Translations under genes and position numbers: made by a program
NCBI RefSeq assembly: GCF_019511605.1
Contig: NZ_JAEUAV010000028.1
Location: forward strand, 35,127-99,126
DNA: 64,000 bases
Source: Paraburkholderia phenoliruptrix
GTDB taxonomy: Bacteria > Pseudomonadota > Gammaproteobacteria > Burkholderiales > Burkholderiaceae
Direction of reading: 5' to 3'
The notes under the pieces: model-generated
What the model saw: only the letters and a program-made list of their open reading frames with translations
What the model was told of the DNA's origin: nothing
Database searches by the model: none
Shown: positions 17,908 to 26,100 of the stretch, one piece after another
Layout of the letters: the number at the start of each line of letters is the position of its first letter
Numbering within the stretch: the stretch's first letter is position 1

Positions 17908-19125
17908 ATGCCGGCATTCCGTTTCGAGGCGATCGACGCAGCGGGCAAGGCGCAAAAAGGCGTGCTGGACGCGGACAGCGCGCGCGGTGCGCGCACCAAT
18001 CTGCGTTCGCAGGGACTTACGCCGCTCGTCGTCGAACCGGCGGCGACGCGCACGCGCGGCGAGCGCAATCAGCGTCTTTCGCTCGGCCGGCGGCTGTCGC
18101 AGCGCGAACAGGCAATTCTCACGCGGCAACTCGCGAGCCTGCTGATCGCCGGACTGCCGCTCGACGAAGCGCTCGCCGTGCTCACCGAGCAGTCGGAGCG
18201 CGACTACATACGCGAGCTGATGGCGGCCATTCGCGCCGAGGTGCTCGGCGGCCATTCGCTTGCCAATGCGCTTGCGCAGCATCCGAAAGACTTTCCCGAG
18301 ATCTACCGCGCGCTGGTCGCAGCGGGCGAACATACCGGCAAGCTCGGCCTCGTGCTGTCGCGGCTCGCGGACTACATCGAGCAACGCAACGCGCTCAAGC
18401 AGAAGATCGTGCTGGCGTTCACCTACCCGACCATCGTGACGATCATCGCGTTTGGCATCGTCACGTTCCTGTTGAGCTATGTGGTGCCGCAGGTGGTCAA
18501 CGTGTTCGCGAGCACGAAGCAGCAACTGCCCTTCCTCACCATCATGATGATGGCGCTCTCCGGTTTCGTGCGGAACTGGTGGTGGGCCGTGCTGATCGCC
18601 GCCGCGGTGCTGTTCTATCTGGTGCGCTCAACGCTGCGGCAGGCCGGCCCGCGCCTCGCGTTCGACCGCTGGCTGCTTACCGCGCCGCTCCTCGGCAAGC
18701 TCGTGCGCGGTTACAACACCGTGCGCTTTGCGAGCACGCTCGGCATTCTGACGGCGGCGGGCGTGCCGATTCTGCGCGCGCTGCAGGCCGCCGCCGAAAC
18801 ACTCAGCAACACGGCCATGCGCGGCAACATCGACGACGCGATCGTGCGTGTGCGCGAAGGCACCTCGCTCTCGCGCGCACTCGGCAATACGAAGACGTTT
18901 CCGCCGGTGCTGGTGCACCTGATCCGCTCAGGTGAGGCAACCGGCGACGTCACGACCATGCTGGACCGCGCGGCCGAAGGCGAGGCTCGCGAACTCGAGC
19001 GCCGCACGATGTTCCTGACGAGTCTGCTGGAGCCGCTGCTGATTCTGGCGATGGGCGGTGTGGTGCTGGTGATCGTGCTTGCGGTGATGCTGCCGATCAT
19101 CGAGTTGAACAACCTGGTGCAGTGA
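17908..19125 (+). CDS. gspF: Type II secretion inner-membrane platform protein GspF
   Basis: Polytopic platform protein of 405 residues that links the GspE ATPase to the growing pseudopilus. Two duplicated GspF domains are visible, each ending in strongly hydrophobic helices: the segment around IVTIIAFGIVTFLLSYVVPQ, a second near WWAVLIAAAVLFYLV, and the C-terminal LLILAMGGVVLVIVLAVMLP. The N-terminus MPAFRFEAIDAAGKAQKG is the usual opening. Length is normal. It lies 4 nt after gspE, so D-E-F are one transcription unit. Confidence 0.95.
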   Translation: MPAFRFEAIDAAGKAQKGVLDADSARGARTNLRSQGLTPLVVEPAATRTRGERNQRLSLGRRLSQREQAILTRQLASLLIAGLPLDEALAVLTEQSERDYIRELMAAIRAEVLGGHSLANALAQHPKDFPEIYRALVAAGEHTGKLGLVLSRLADYIEQRNALKQKIVLAFTYPTIVTIIAFGIVTFLLSYVVPQVVNVFASTKQQLPFLTIMMMALSGFVRNWWWAVLIAAAVLFYLVRSTLRQAGPRLAFDRWLLTAPLLGKLVRGYNTVRFASTLGILTAAGVPILRALQAAAETLSNTAMRGNIDDAIVRVREGTSLSRALGNTKTFPPVLVHLIRSGEATGDVTTMLDRAAEGEARELERRTMFLTSLLEPLLILAMGGVVLVIVLAVMLPIIELNNLVQ

Positions 19126-19191
19126 GCGGCCAGGCGCCGCCGCGCCTTGACCGCTTCAAGCGCTTGGGCCGCGTTGGCTGCCTCGACCGTT

Positions 19192-19605
19192 TTAACGAAC
19201 GTAGATGGTCGGGCCTGCTGCGTTGGCCGGCAGGAATACTTCGGAATGCGCGCCGTTGCGGTCGATCACGATGGAGCGGGCGCGCACTTCGGAGAGCTTT
19301 GCGCCTTGCATGAGCGTACCGCCGAGGGAGACGGCATGCGGCGGCTCGCCGCCCACGCTGACGATGGCCGCAGCGCCGTTGCGCAGCGCGAGAATGCCGA
19401 ACAGATGCACGTCCTGATTGACCGTGCGCGTGAGCTGCCCGCCGAACAGCGTGGCGGCCTGGTCGGTCGAGGGCTGCGCGTGTGCGGCGGCGGCCGGCAG
19501 CGGCGCGCCGGACATGGTGGTGAGAGTGATGGTCCAGTAGGTCAGCGTCGCGCAGAAAACGGCGAACAGCGCGAGCGACAGAAGGCGGATTTGGAGGGCG
19601 TTCAT
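19192..19605 (-). CDS. gspC: Short GspC-like type II secretion protein, antisense within the cluster
   Basis: A 137-residue bitopic inner-membrane protein with one N-terminal membrane helix (about residues 6-30) and a periplasmic domain matching the homology region of GspC (LFGILALRNGAAAIVSVGGEPPHAV, VRARSIVIDRNG). GspC connects the inner-membrane platform to the secretin. It is only half the usual length: the PDZ or coiled-coil C-terminus of enterobacterial GspC is absent. The gene is on the minus strand between gspF and gspG, opposite to all other gsp genes, so it needs its own promoter in the 19606-19760 gap. An ATG three codons upstream is an alternative start. Confidence 0.85.
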   Translation of the reverse strand: MNALQIRLLSLALFAVFCATLTYWTITLTTMSGAPLPAAAAHAQPSTDQAATLFGGQLTRTVNQDVHLFGILALRNGAAAIVSVGGEPPHAVSLGGTLMQGAKLSEVRARSIVIDRNGAHSEVFLPANAAGPTIYVR

Positions 19606-19760
19606 GCGCCTCATTGTACGGACTATTGTGAAAATTGCGTTGGGTTCAAACCCTTCAACTGCGTGACATTAAAATGACCGGCCGGACGTGTCCAATGGCA
19701 TCCAACGTGCTGGACGCAAACTTCCGCAGTCAAAAATTAATCTGAAAGAGGTAGCAAGCT

Positions 19761-20225
19761 ATGCAACTGTCGACCACTCGCCGCACAGCAATCGCGCGTC
19801 TGCGCAGCCGTCGTCAACGCGGCTTCACGCTGATTGAAATCATGGTCGTGATCGCGATTCTCGGCATCCTGGCCGCGTTGATCGTGCCGAAAATCATGAG
19901 CCGTCCCGACGAAGCGCGGCGTGTGGCCGCGAAGCAGGACATCGGCACCGTGATGCAGGCGCTCAAGCTTTATCGGCTGGACAACGGCCGTTATCCGACG
20001 CAGGAGCAAGGCCTGCGCGCCTTGATCGAAAAGCCCGCCACGGACCCGGTGCCGAACAACTGGAAGGACGGCGGCTATCTGGAGCGTCTGCCGAACGACC
20101 CGTGGGGCAACAGCTATCAGTATCTGAATCCGGGCGTGCACGGCGAGATCGACGTGTTCAGCTACGGCGCGGACGGCAAGGCAGGCGGCGAAGGCAATGA
20201 CGCCGATGTGGGCTCGTGGCAATAG
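19761..20225 (+). CDS. gspG: Type II secretion major pseudopilin GspG
   Basis: Major pseudopilin, 154 residues before processing. A 20-residue basic leader ends in RRQRG, and prepilin peptidase would cut before FTLIEIMVV, with the conserved Glu at +5 and the hydrophobic assembly helix following. The soluble part has the GspG calcium-site hallmarks (ALKLYRLDNGRYPT, PNNWKDGGYL, DPWGNSYQYLNPG, FSYGADGKAGG). It has the best ribosome-binding site of the second half-operon (AGAGGT). The prepilin peptidase gene is not in this window. Confidence 0.95.
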   Translation: MQLSTTRRTAIARLRSRRQRGFTLIEIMVVIAILGILAALIVPKIMSRPDEARRVAAKQDIGTVMQALKLYRLDNGRYPTQEQGLRALIEKPATDPVPNNWKDGGYLERLPNDPWGNSYQYLNPGVHGEIDVFSYGADGKAGGEGNDADVGSWQ

Positions 20226-20851
20226 ACGATAGACATGCGCGCATCCCGACGACTGCGCCTGCCCGTGAGGCGGGCGCGGCGCTGCGCGCGCACGGCTGCG
20301 CGCGCCTGAATCGGGACGTGAGAGTCGGCGCGAATGCCGACGCAAACCCCACGCACGACGCCGGGACCACGGCGCACGCCAGCGTCGGCGCATGCCGCCG
20401 GTCGCAGGCCGGCTTCACGCTGCTCGAAATGATGGTGGTGCTGGTGATTGCAGGCCTGCTGGTGTCCTTGACCGCTTTGACGATGACGCGCAATCCGCGC
20501 ACCGACCTCAACGAGGAAGCGCAGCGTCTCGCGCTGCTGTTCGAGTCGGCCGGCGACGAGGCGCAGGTTCGCGCGCGGCCCATCGCATGGCAGCCGCTCG
20601 ACGGCGGCTTTCGCTTCGACCTGCGCACCGACGACGGCTGGCGTCCGCTGCGCGACGACCTACTCAAGCCTCGCGAGTGGGAAGGCGGCGTGACCGGCGT
20701 AACGATCGACTATCCTGGCTCCAGCTCGCAGGCGAGCCGCGTGGTGTTCGGCACCGAGGCGATCGACGTGCCCGTGCGTATCACGCTGTTCTCCGCCGTG
20801 GGCCGCGCAACGATTGTCGGCACCGGCAATGGCCGCTACGAGGTGCACTGA
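20216..20851 (+). CDS. gspH: Type II secretion minor pseudopilin GspH
   Basis: Minor pseudopilin with the class III signal QAG|FTLLEMMVVLVIAGLLVSLTA. From the GTG at 20216, which overlaps gspG by 10 nt, it has 211 residues and an unusually long leader of about 66 residues. A GTG at 20318 would give 177 residues and a 32-residue leader, which is more family-like. The body (LFESAGDEAQVRARPIAWQ) matches GspH. GspH, I, J and K form the pseudopilus tip. The start is uncertain; the identity is firm. Confidence 0.85.
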   Translation: MAIDDRHARIPTTAPAREAGAALRAHGCARLNRDVRVGANADANPTHDAGTTAHASVGACRRSQAGFTLLEMMVVLVIAGLLVSLTALTMTRNPRTDLNEEAQRLALLFESAGDEAQVRARPIAWQPLDGGFRFDLRTDDGWRPLRDDLLKPREWEGGVTGVTIDYPGSSSQASRVVFGTEAIDVPVRITLFSAVGRATIVGTGNGRYEVH

Positions 20852-20852
20852 C

Positions 20853-21266
20853 ATGCGTTGTCGCAGCAGCACGGCGGCTCGCGCGGCCGCCCACCGTGAG
20901 CGCGGTTTCACGATGATCGAGGTGCTGGTCGCGCTCGCGATCATCGCCGTGGCGCTGGCCGCATCGCTGCGCGCGGTGGGCGGTCTGGCGAGCGGCGAGG
21001 CCGATCTGCACCGGCGTCTGCTCGCCGGCTGGAGCGCGGACAACACGCTCGCGCAATTGCGTCTCACGCATGCATGGCCGAATGTCGGCTCGACGAGTTT
21101 CGATTGTTCGCAGGGCAACCTGCAGTTGATCTGTACCGAGCAGGTCACGGCGACACCGAACCCGGTGTTTCGTCGTGTGGAAGTGATGGTGACGATGCCC
21201 GGGCGTTCCGGCAATCTCGCCCAGATGGTCACGGTGGTCGCGAATGAAACCAATCGTTCGCTCTGA
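20853..21266 (+). CDS. gspI: Type II secretion minor pseudopilin GspI
   Basis: Minor pseudopilin of 137 residues. An 18-residue basic leader (ending HRERG) precedes FTMIEVLVALAIIAVALAASLRAVG, with Glu at +5. The body has the GspI-type LLAGWSADNTLAQLRL and a two-Cys core (STSFDCSQGNLQLIC), probably a disulfide. The ATG lies 1 nt after the gspH stop; the reading from 20814 is not needed. It overlaps the start of gspJ by 23 nt. Confidence 0.92.
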   Translation: MRCRSSTAARAAAHRERGFTMIEVLVALAIIAVALAASLRAVGGLASGEADLHRRLLAGWSADNTLAQLRLTHAWPNVGSTSFDCSQGNLQLICTEQVTATPNPVFRRVEVMVTMPGRSGNLAQMVTVVANETNRSL

Positions 21267-21987
21267 GCGCCGCGGCGCCAGGCCCCACCGCTCCGGCCGC
21301 CTTAGCCGCTCCGGCCGACTTAGCCGCCTTAGCTGCGTCAGCCGCCGGCGCGCGTCTGGCTTCACGCTGATCGAGCTGCTGGTCGCGATTGCGATCATGG
21401 CGGTGATTGCCGTGCTGTCGTGGCGCGGGCTCGATCAGATCATTCGCGGCCGGCAGACCATCACGAATGCAATGGAAGACGAGCGCGTGTTCGCGCAGTT
21501 GTTCGACCAGATGCGCATCGACGCACGCCAGGCCGCCTCCGACGACGAGTCCGGCCAGCCCGCCGTGTCCCTCGCGGGCGGCGCCTTGCAGATCGTGCGG
21601 CAAATGAGCCTGCCCGGCTCCGCGCCGCGCTTGCAGGTGGTGCGTTACCGCGTCACGGAAGGCCGCGTGATCCGCTATGCGTCGCCGCCGCTCGCCAATG
21701 TCGGCGATCTGCGGGCGGCCTCGCGCGGCACAGAAGGCGAAGGCTGGTCGGCGGTACCGTTGATGGGCGGTGTCGGCGCAATTTCTGCGCGCCTCTATGT
21801 GCCGCGCGTCGGCTGGACCACGCAGATGAAGGACGTGCAAGGCGCGATCACGGAGGCCGACAATAACCTCAAGGTGCCGCAGCTTGGCAACGCACCGCTG
21901 CCGCGCTCCGTGACGGGGCTCGAAGTGAGCGTGGGCGCGAAGTCGCTCGCGCGTCCGATCACGCGCGTTTTTCTGGTTGGAGAATGA
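21244..21987 (+). CDS. gspJ: Type II secretion minor pseudopilin GspJ
   Basis: Minor pseudopilin, 247 residues. The leader is 38-39 residues, long for the family, and Arg/Ser-rich because it is partly encoded by an 18-bp tandem repeat (21288-21332). The signal is RRRASG|FTLIELLVAIAIMAVIAVLSWRGL. The body has typical GspJ features (FDQMRIDARQA, VRYRVTEGRVIRYASPPLA). The start overlaps the end of gspI and the stop is 1 nt before gspK. Confidence 0.92.
   Translation: MKPIVRSERRGARPHRSGRLSRSGRLSRLSCVSRRRASGFTLIELLVAIAIMAVIAVLSWRGLDQIIRGRQTITNAMEDERVFAQLFDQMRIDARQAASDDESGQPAVSLAGGALQIVRQMSLPGSAPRLQVVRYRVTEGRVIRYASPPLANVGDLRAASRGTEGEGWSAVPLMGGVGAISARLYVPRVGWTTQMKDVQGAITEADNNLKVPQLGNAPLPRSVTGLEVSVGAKSLARPITRVFLVGE
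21288..21332. repeat. 18-bp tandem repeat inside the gspJ leader
   Basis: CCGCTCCGGCCGCCTTAG (21288-21305) is repeated with one change (21306-21323) and followed by a 9-bp partial copy. It is in frame, encoding Gly-Arg-Leu-Ser-type units in the part of GspJ removed by prepilin peptidase. Confidence 0.75.
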
Positions 21988-21988
21988 G

Positions 21989-23182
21989 ATGAGATTCTCC
22001 TCTTTGCATGGGCGATGCGTGACCGCTGCCTGGCGAGCCGGGCGCGGTTGCCGTAAGGCGGCCTGCCGGCGCGCGACGCGGGGTGGGCCACGGCTGCAAC
22101 ACTTGCCATCGCGGCAACCCGCACAACAGCGTGGCGCGGCCATCATCAGCGCGTTACTGGTGGTGGCGCTGTCGGCGATTCTCGTCGCCGGCATGTTGTG
22201 GCGTCAGCAGGTTCAGGTGCGCCGGATCGAGAACCAGCGTCTGCTTGCGCAGGCGCAATGGGTCGCACGCGGTGCGCTCGACTGGACGCGGCTGATTCTT
22301 CGCTCGGAAGGCGACACGTCAGCGGGTATCACGTACCTCGGCGGCGTGTGGGGCGTGCCGATCGCCAAGACGCGGCTGTCCGACTTCCTCGGCCAGATTG
22401 GCGAAGTGCGCGCGCAGCAGGGCGCGGCGACCTACCTGTCGGGATCCATCGAAGACGCCCAGGCCAGATTCAACCTGCGCAACCTGGTGGCGAGCCCGGC
22501 GCCCGGTGTAATGCAGCTCGACCTCGAGCAGATCGGCGCCTATCAGCGGCTGCTCGTTTCGCTCGGGGTGAACAGCCAGCTCGCGAAAAACACCGCGCAG
22601 CAGGTGCGCGCGAGTCTGCTGCAATCGGCCACGCGCTTTCAGACCGTTACGTCGACGTCGGGCACGACGTCCACGCCGGCTATCCAGGGCGGCGCGATGG
22701 GCGGCGGCTTCACCGACAAGCCCGGCATCGAGGACAGCGAAGACAGCGCCGCCCACGCGCCGCTGCAACTGACGAGTGTGGATTCGCTGCTCGACATTCC
22801 CGGCTACACGCCGGAGATGGTCGCGCGCTTGCGGCCTTTCGTCACCGTGTTGCCGACGGTGACGGCCGTCAACATGAACACTGCCTCCGCCGAGGTGATC
22901 GCGGCGGTGGTGCCGGGCATGAGCCTGTCTTCTGCGCAGGCGTTTGTCGCGCGTCGGCAGACGGTGTTTTTCCATAACGTGGGCGACGTGCAGCTCGCGT
23001 TGCGCGGCGCGGGCGTGCAGTCCGTTTCGATCGATCCCGCCGAGCTCGACGTCAACACCAACTACTTCTTCATTCACGGCCGCGTGCAGCATGAGCGCGC
23101 TGAAGTGGATCGTACGACGCTCGTCTATCGGGATGCTTTGACTCACACTACACGTATCGTGCGGGTGCAAGACCAACTATGA
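21989..23182 (+). CDS. gspK: Type II secretion minor pseudopilin GspK
   Basis: Large tip pseudopilin of 397 residues. The leader is about 49 residues and Arg-rich, ending QQRG before AAIISALLVVALSAILVAGML. As is usual for GspK, the Glu at +5 is missing; here position +5 is Ser. The body includes the alpha-domain insert (LFIELDS-like repeats replaced by SVDSLLDIPGYTPEMV) and the conserved VNMNTASAEVIAAV helix-hairpin region. The ATG at 21989 is preferred over an upstream GTG-type reading from 21977. Confidence 0.92.
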   Translation: MRFSSLHGRCVTAAWRAGRGCRKAACRRATRGGPRLQHLPSRQPAQQRGAAIISALLVVALSAILVAGMLWRQQVQVRRIENQRLLAQAQWVARGALDWTRLILRSEGDTSAGITYLGGVWGVPIAKTRLSDFLGQIGEVRAQQGAATYLSGSIEDAQARFNLRNLVASPAPGVMQLDLEQIGAYQRLLVSLGVNSQLAKNTAQQVRASLLQSATRFQTVTSTSGTTSTPAIQGGAMGGGFTDKPGIEDSEDSAAHAPLQLTSVDSLLDIPGYTPEMVARLRPFVTVLPTVTAVNMNTASAEVIAAVVPGMSLSSAQAFVARRQTVFFHNVGDVQLALRGAGVQSVSIDPAELDVNTNYFFIHGRVQHERAEVDRTTLVYRDALTHTTRIVRVQDQL

Positions 23183-23210
23183 ATAACGCCTTTCCCAGAG
23201 AGAGTGGCCT

Positions 23211-24659
23211 TTGAGCACGCTGATCGTCTTACTGCCGCCGCGTGATCCGGCGGTGCCGTCGCAGGAATGGCAACTGCCGGACCTGCCGTTCGTGCTGCTC
23301 GACAAGTCGGGGCGCACGCAACGCGCCGGGCGCTCGGCGCTTGGGCTGTTGCCGCGCGCCACGTCGACGGTGCTGATGGTCGCCGCGCGCGACCTGCTGA
23401 TGATGCCGGCCACGCTGCCGCCGCTGCGCGGCCCGAAGCTGCGTCAGGCGCTGCCCAACATCGTCGAGGATCAGTTGATCCAGGACCCGCAAACCTGCCA
23501 TATCGCCGTCGATCCGCAACCGGCTGCGGGCGGTCGCCAGGTGCTGGCGATCATCGACCGTGGCTGGTTCCGCTTTATCTGCGAAGCGTTCTCCGCTGCC
23601 GGTCATCGCAGCTTGCGCGCGGTGCCGGTAACGCGCTGCCTGCCCGACGCGCCGCGTGCCGCGCCTTCGCCAGACCCCGAAACGGTGGGTGCGGCGGAGC
23701 CGGCCCTGGCGGGCGCGGGTGCGGCTGTGGGCGCCGGCACGTCGGCGCGCGATGCCGCGCCAGGCAGGAACGCTGCGCCGGGCGCGGTGCCCGACGCCGT
23801 GCCTGAGCTCTCGCCGGAAGTGGTGCCGATGGTGGCGGCCGTACTCGGCGCGGTGGTGCAAACCGCGCCGGCGATGCTGCTGGAAGGCGCCGTGGAAAGC
23901 GGCCCGCCGCGCGTCGAACTGGCGATTGCACGCGGCGCGCAAGGCGAAGGACTGGCGGTGCCGGCGAGCGCCGTGAACGCGACGCTTGCTGCGCTTGCCG
24001 GCGCGACGCCGGTGTCGCTCTACATGCTGACCGAGATGCCGGGCAATGAGCCGAGCCTCGGCACCCGCAGCCCGGCGCGGCTTGCCGCCCAGGTGCACGG
24101 CGCGAGTCCGCTGCCGTTCGAGCAGCTCGCGCGGCGTGCGCTCACGTGCCGCTTCGACCTGTGCCAGTTCGAATTCGCTTCGCAGCCGTGGCGGCTCGAC
24201 CGCGCGACGCTGCGTCGCTTGCGCCTGCCCGTGCTGCTGGCCGTGGGTGCGCTGGTGGTCGCGATTGTCGGAGCGAACGTGCAGTGGCTGATGCTTGCGC
24301 GCCAGCGGGACGCCATCACCACGCAGATGACCGAGTTGCTGCTCAACGCGTTCCCGAAGACCACCGTCGTGCTTGACGCACCGGACCAGATGTCGCGCCA
24401 ATTGCAGCAACTGCGCGTGGCGGCGGGCCAGTTGTCTCCCGATGACTTCCTGTCGCTTGCCGACGGCCTCGCACGCTCGTTGCCGCCGGTGCCCGTGAAC
24501 GGCATCGCCGCGCTGGATTATCACGACCGGCGGCTCGACGTCACCTTCAAGCCGGAGGTCAAGCTCGACCCGGATTTTGCCAAGCGCCTTTCGCGCAACG
24601 GACTGAACGGCGCGGTGGACAGCAATACCGGCAAGTGGACCATCAGGAACGGACAATGA
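23211..24659 (+). CDS. gspL: Type II secretion inner-membrane assembly protein GspL
   Basis: Bitopic platform protein of 482 residues. The cytoplasmic actin-like domain (residues about 1-340) recruits GspE, one membrane helix follows (LPVLLAVGALVVAIVGANVQWLML), and the periplasmic ferredoxin-like domain comes last. An Ala/Pro/Gly-rich insert of about 60 residues interrupts the cytoplasmic domain near 145-205. The start is TTG, with GAGAG upstream and 28 nt after gspK. Its stop overlaps the gspM start as ATGA. Confidence 0.9.
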   Translation: MSTLIVLLPPRDPAVPSQEWQLPDLPFVLLDKSGRTQRAGRSALGLLPRATSTVLMVAARDLLMMPATLPPLRGPKLRQALPNIVEDQLIQDPQTCHIAVDPQPAAGGRQVLAIIDRGWFRFICEAFSAAGHRSLRAVPVTRCLPDAPRAAPSPDPETVGAAEPALAGAGAAVGAGTSARDAAPGRNAAPGAVPDAVPELSPEVVPMVAAVLGAVVQTAPAMLLEGAVESGPPRVELAIARGAQGEGLAVPASAVNATLAALAGATPVSLYMLTEMPGNEPSLGTRSPARLAAQVHGASPLPFEQLARRALTCRFDLCQFEFASQPWRLDRATLRRLRLPVLLAVGALVVAIVGANVQWLMLARQRDAITTQMTELLLNAFPKTTVVLDAPDQMSRQLQQLRVAAGQLSPDDFLSLADGLARSLPPVPVNGIAALDYHDRRLDVTFKPEVKLDPDFAKRLSRNGLNGAVDSNTGKWTIRNGQ

Positions 24660-25159
24660 AAGCTCAACTCGCTCAGACCTGGGCCGGCTTCTGGGAACAG
24701 CGGACCGACCGTGAAAAAGTGTTGCTGACGTGGGGCGGCGGCGTGCTTGCCGTGGTGATCGCATGGTCGGTGCTGTGGGCGCCCGCGCAGGAGGGACGCG
24801 CGCGTCTGCGTGAAACGCTGCCGACCTTGCAGCGTCAACTCGCGCAGATGACGGCGCAAGCCAACGAAGCACGCCAGCTCTCGGCGGCGGCGCAAGGCGT
24901 TGCGCCAACTGGCGGCGCGTTGAAGGACGCGCTCTCCGCGTCGCTTGGCGACCACGGCCTCGCCGCCGCGCAGGTTCAGGTGATCGGCAACGCGGTGCAG
25001 GTGCAGATGAAGAACGTGTCGTTTCCCGCGTGGACGGCCTGGGTCGACGACGTGCGCCGTCAGTTCAAGGTGCAGGTCGCGGAGGCGCACGTGACCGCGC
25101 TGAAGGAGGACGGCCAGGTGGATCTGACTGCGTCGTTGCAGCCGTCGACGGCGAAATGA
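24656..25159 (+). CDS. gspM: Type II secretion inner-membrane protein GspM
   Basis: Bitopic partner of GspL, 167 residues, with a short cytoplasmic start, one membrane helix (VLLTWGGGVLAVVIAWSVLW) and a periplasmic ferredoxin-like domain (VQVIGNAVQVQMKNVSFPAWTAWVDDVRR). It is translationally coupled to gspL through the ATGA overlap. Identity is supported by both sequence and position. Confidence 0.9.
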   Translation: MKAQLAQTWAGFWEQRTDREKVLLTWGGGVLAVVIAWSVLWAPAQEGRARLRETLPTLQRQLAQMTAQANEARQLSAAAQGVAPTGGALKDALSASLGDHGLAAAQVQVIGNAVQVQMKNVSFPAWTAWVDDVRRQFKVQVAEAHVTALKEDGQVDLTASLQPSTAK

Positions 25160-25181
25160 GCGCGCAGCTACGGGATCTCGC

Positions 25182-25961
25182 ATGACTTACTGGATGCGGC
25201 GCCTGCGTGCCGCCCTGCCCTGGTTGCTGGTCGCGGTGTTTTCCAGCGCGGCCGTGATGCTCGCGATGCTGCCGGCCGCGTGGATCACGCCACAATTCGC
25301 CCGTCAAAGCGGCGGGCACGTGAATCTGGTCGATCCGGCCGGATCGCTGTGGCACGGCTCCGCGACGCTGATGCTGGCCGCCGGCTCGGATATGAGCGCC
25401 GCGACGTTGCTGCCCGGCCGGATCGAATGGCACACGGCGTTCTGGCCGCTTTTCACAGGCCGCGTGCGCATGACCATGCGCCATAGCGAGGCGATGCCGG
25501 AGCCCATTACCATCGACGCGACGCCGCGCAGCGCGAATCTGACGCCCGGCTCGATTGCCGTGCCCGCTTCGCTGCTGACCGGCCTTGGCGCGCCGTTCAA
25601 CACACTCGATCTGCAGGGCGATGTGCGGCTCTCGTGGTCCGACTGGCGCAGCTTCAACCGCGAGGCGTTCGGCCAGTTGACGGTCGCGCTGAACGACGTG
25701 AGTTCGCGGGTTTCGCCGGTCAAGCCGCTCGGCTCTTACCAACTTGCGTTCCAGGCGGAAGGCGTAGCGTCGACGCTCGAATTGCGGACCGTCAAGGGGC
25801 CGTTGATGCTGAGCGGGCGTGGCGTGGTGTCGCCCGCCTCCACGTCGTTTCGCGGCACCGCGACCTCCGCGCCCGAGGCGCGCGAGAACCTGGCGGGACT
25901 GCTCAACCTGCTCGGACGGCCGAGCGGACCGGATACCGTGACGTTGTCGTTCGTCCATTGA
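25182..25961 (+). CDS. gspN: Type II secretion protein GspN
   Basis: The last gene of the gsp cluster: 259 residues, one N-terminal membrane helix (LPWLLVAVFSSAAVMLAMLPAAW) and a periplasmic beta-rich domain (GGHVNLVDPAGSLWHGSATLML) characteristic of GspN. GspN is present in only some type II systems and its role is not well defined. It starts 22 nt after gspM, and a bidirectional terminator about 60 nt downstream closes the operon. Confidence 0.88.
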   Translation: MTYWMRRLRAALPWLLVAVFSSAAVMLAMLPAAWITPQFARQSGGHVNLVDPAGSLWHGSATLMLAAGSDMSAATLLPGRIEWHTAFWPLFTGRVRMTMRHSEAMPEPITIDATPRSANLTPGSIAVPASLLTGLGAPFNTLDLQGDVRLSWSDWRSFNREAFGQLTVALNDVSSRVSPVKPLGSYQLAFQAEGVASTLELRTVKGPLMLSGRGVVSPASTSFRGTATSAPEARENLAGLLNLLGRPSGPDTVTLSFVH

Positions 25962-26021
25962 GCGGGATTCGCCGCCTGGCGCTGCTGTCCAGGCACGCGC
26001 AGACGCGCTTGCTGTAGCCGC

Positions 26022-26059
26022 AAAAAAAGAGGCATGACCGGTCATGCCTCTTTGCTTTT
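26022..26059. terminator. Bidirectional terminator between gspN and the NodT-type gene
   Basis: A perfect 14-bp-arm palindrome, AAAGAGGCATGACC and its complement (26026-26053), flanked by A and T runs on both sides. It separates the convergent gspN and outer-membrane lipoprotein genes. Confidence 0.9.
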
Positions 26060-26100
26060 CTGCGTGATGCGGGCGATGTGCTGGCTTCGCCCGGCAGGTG

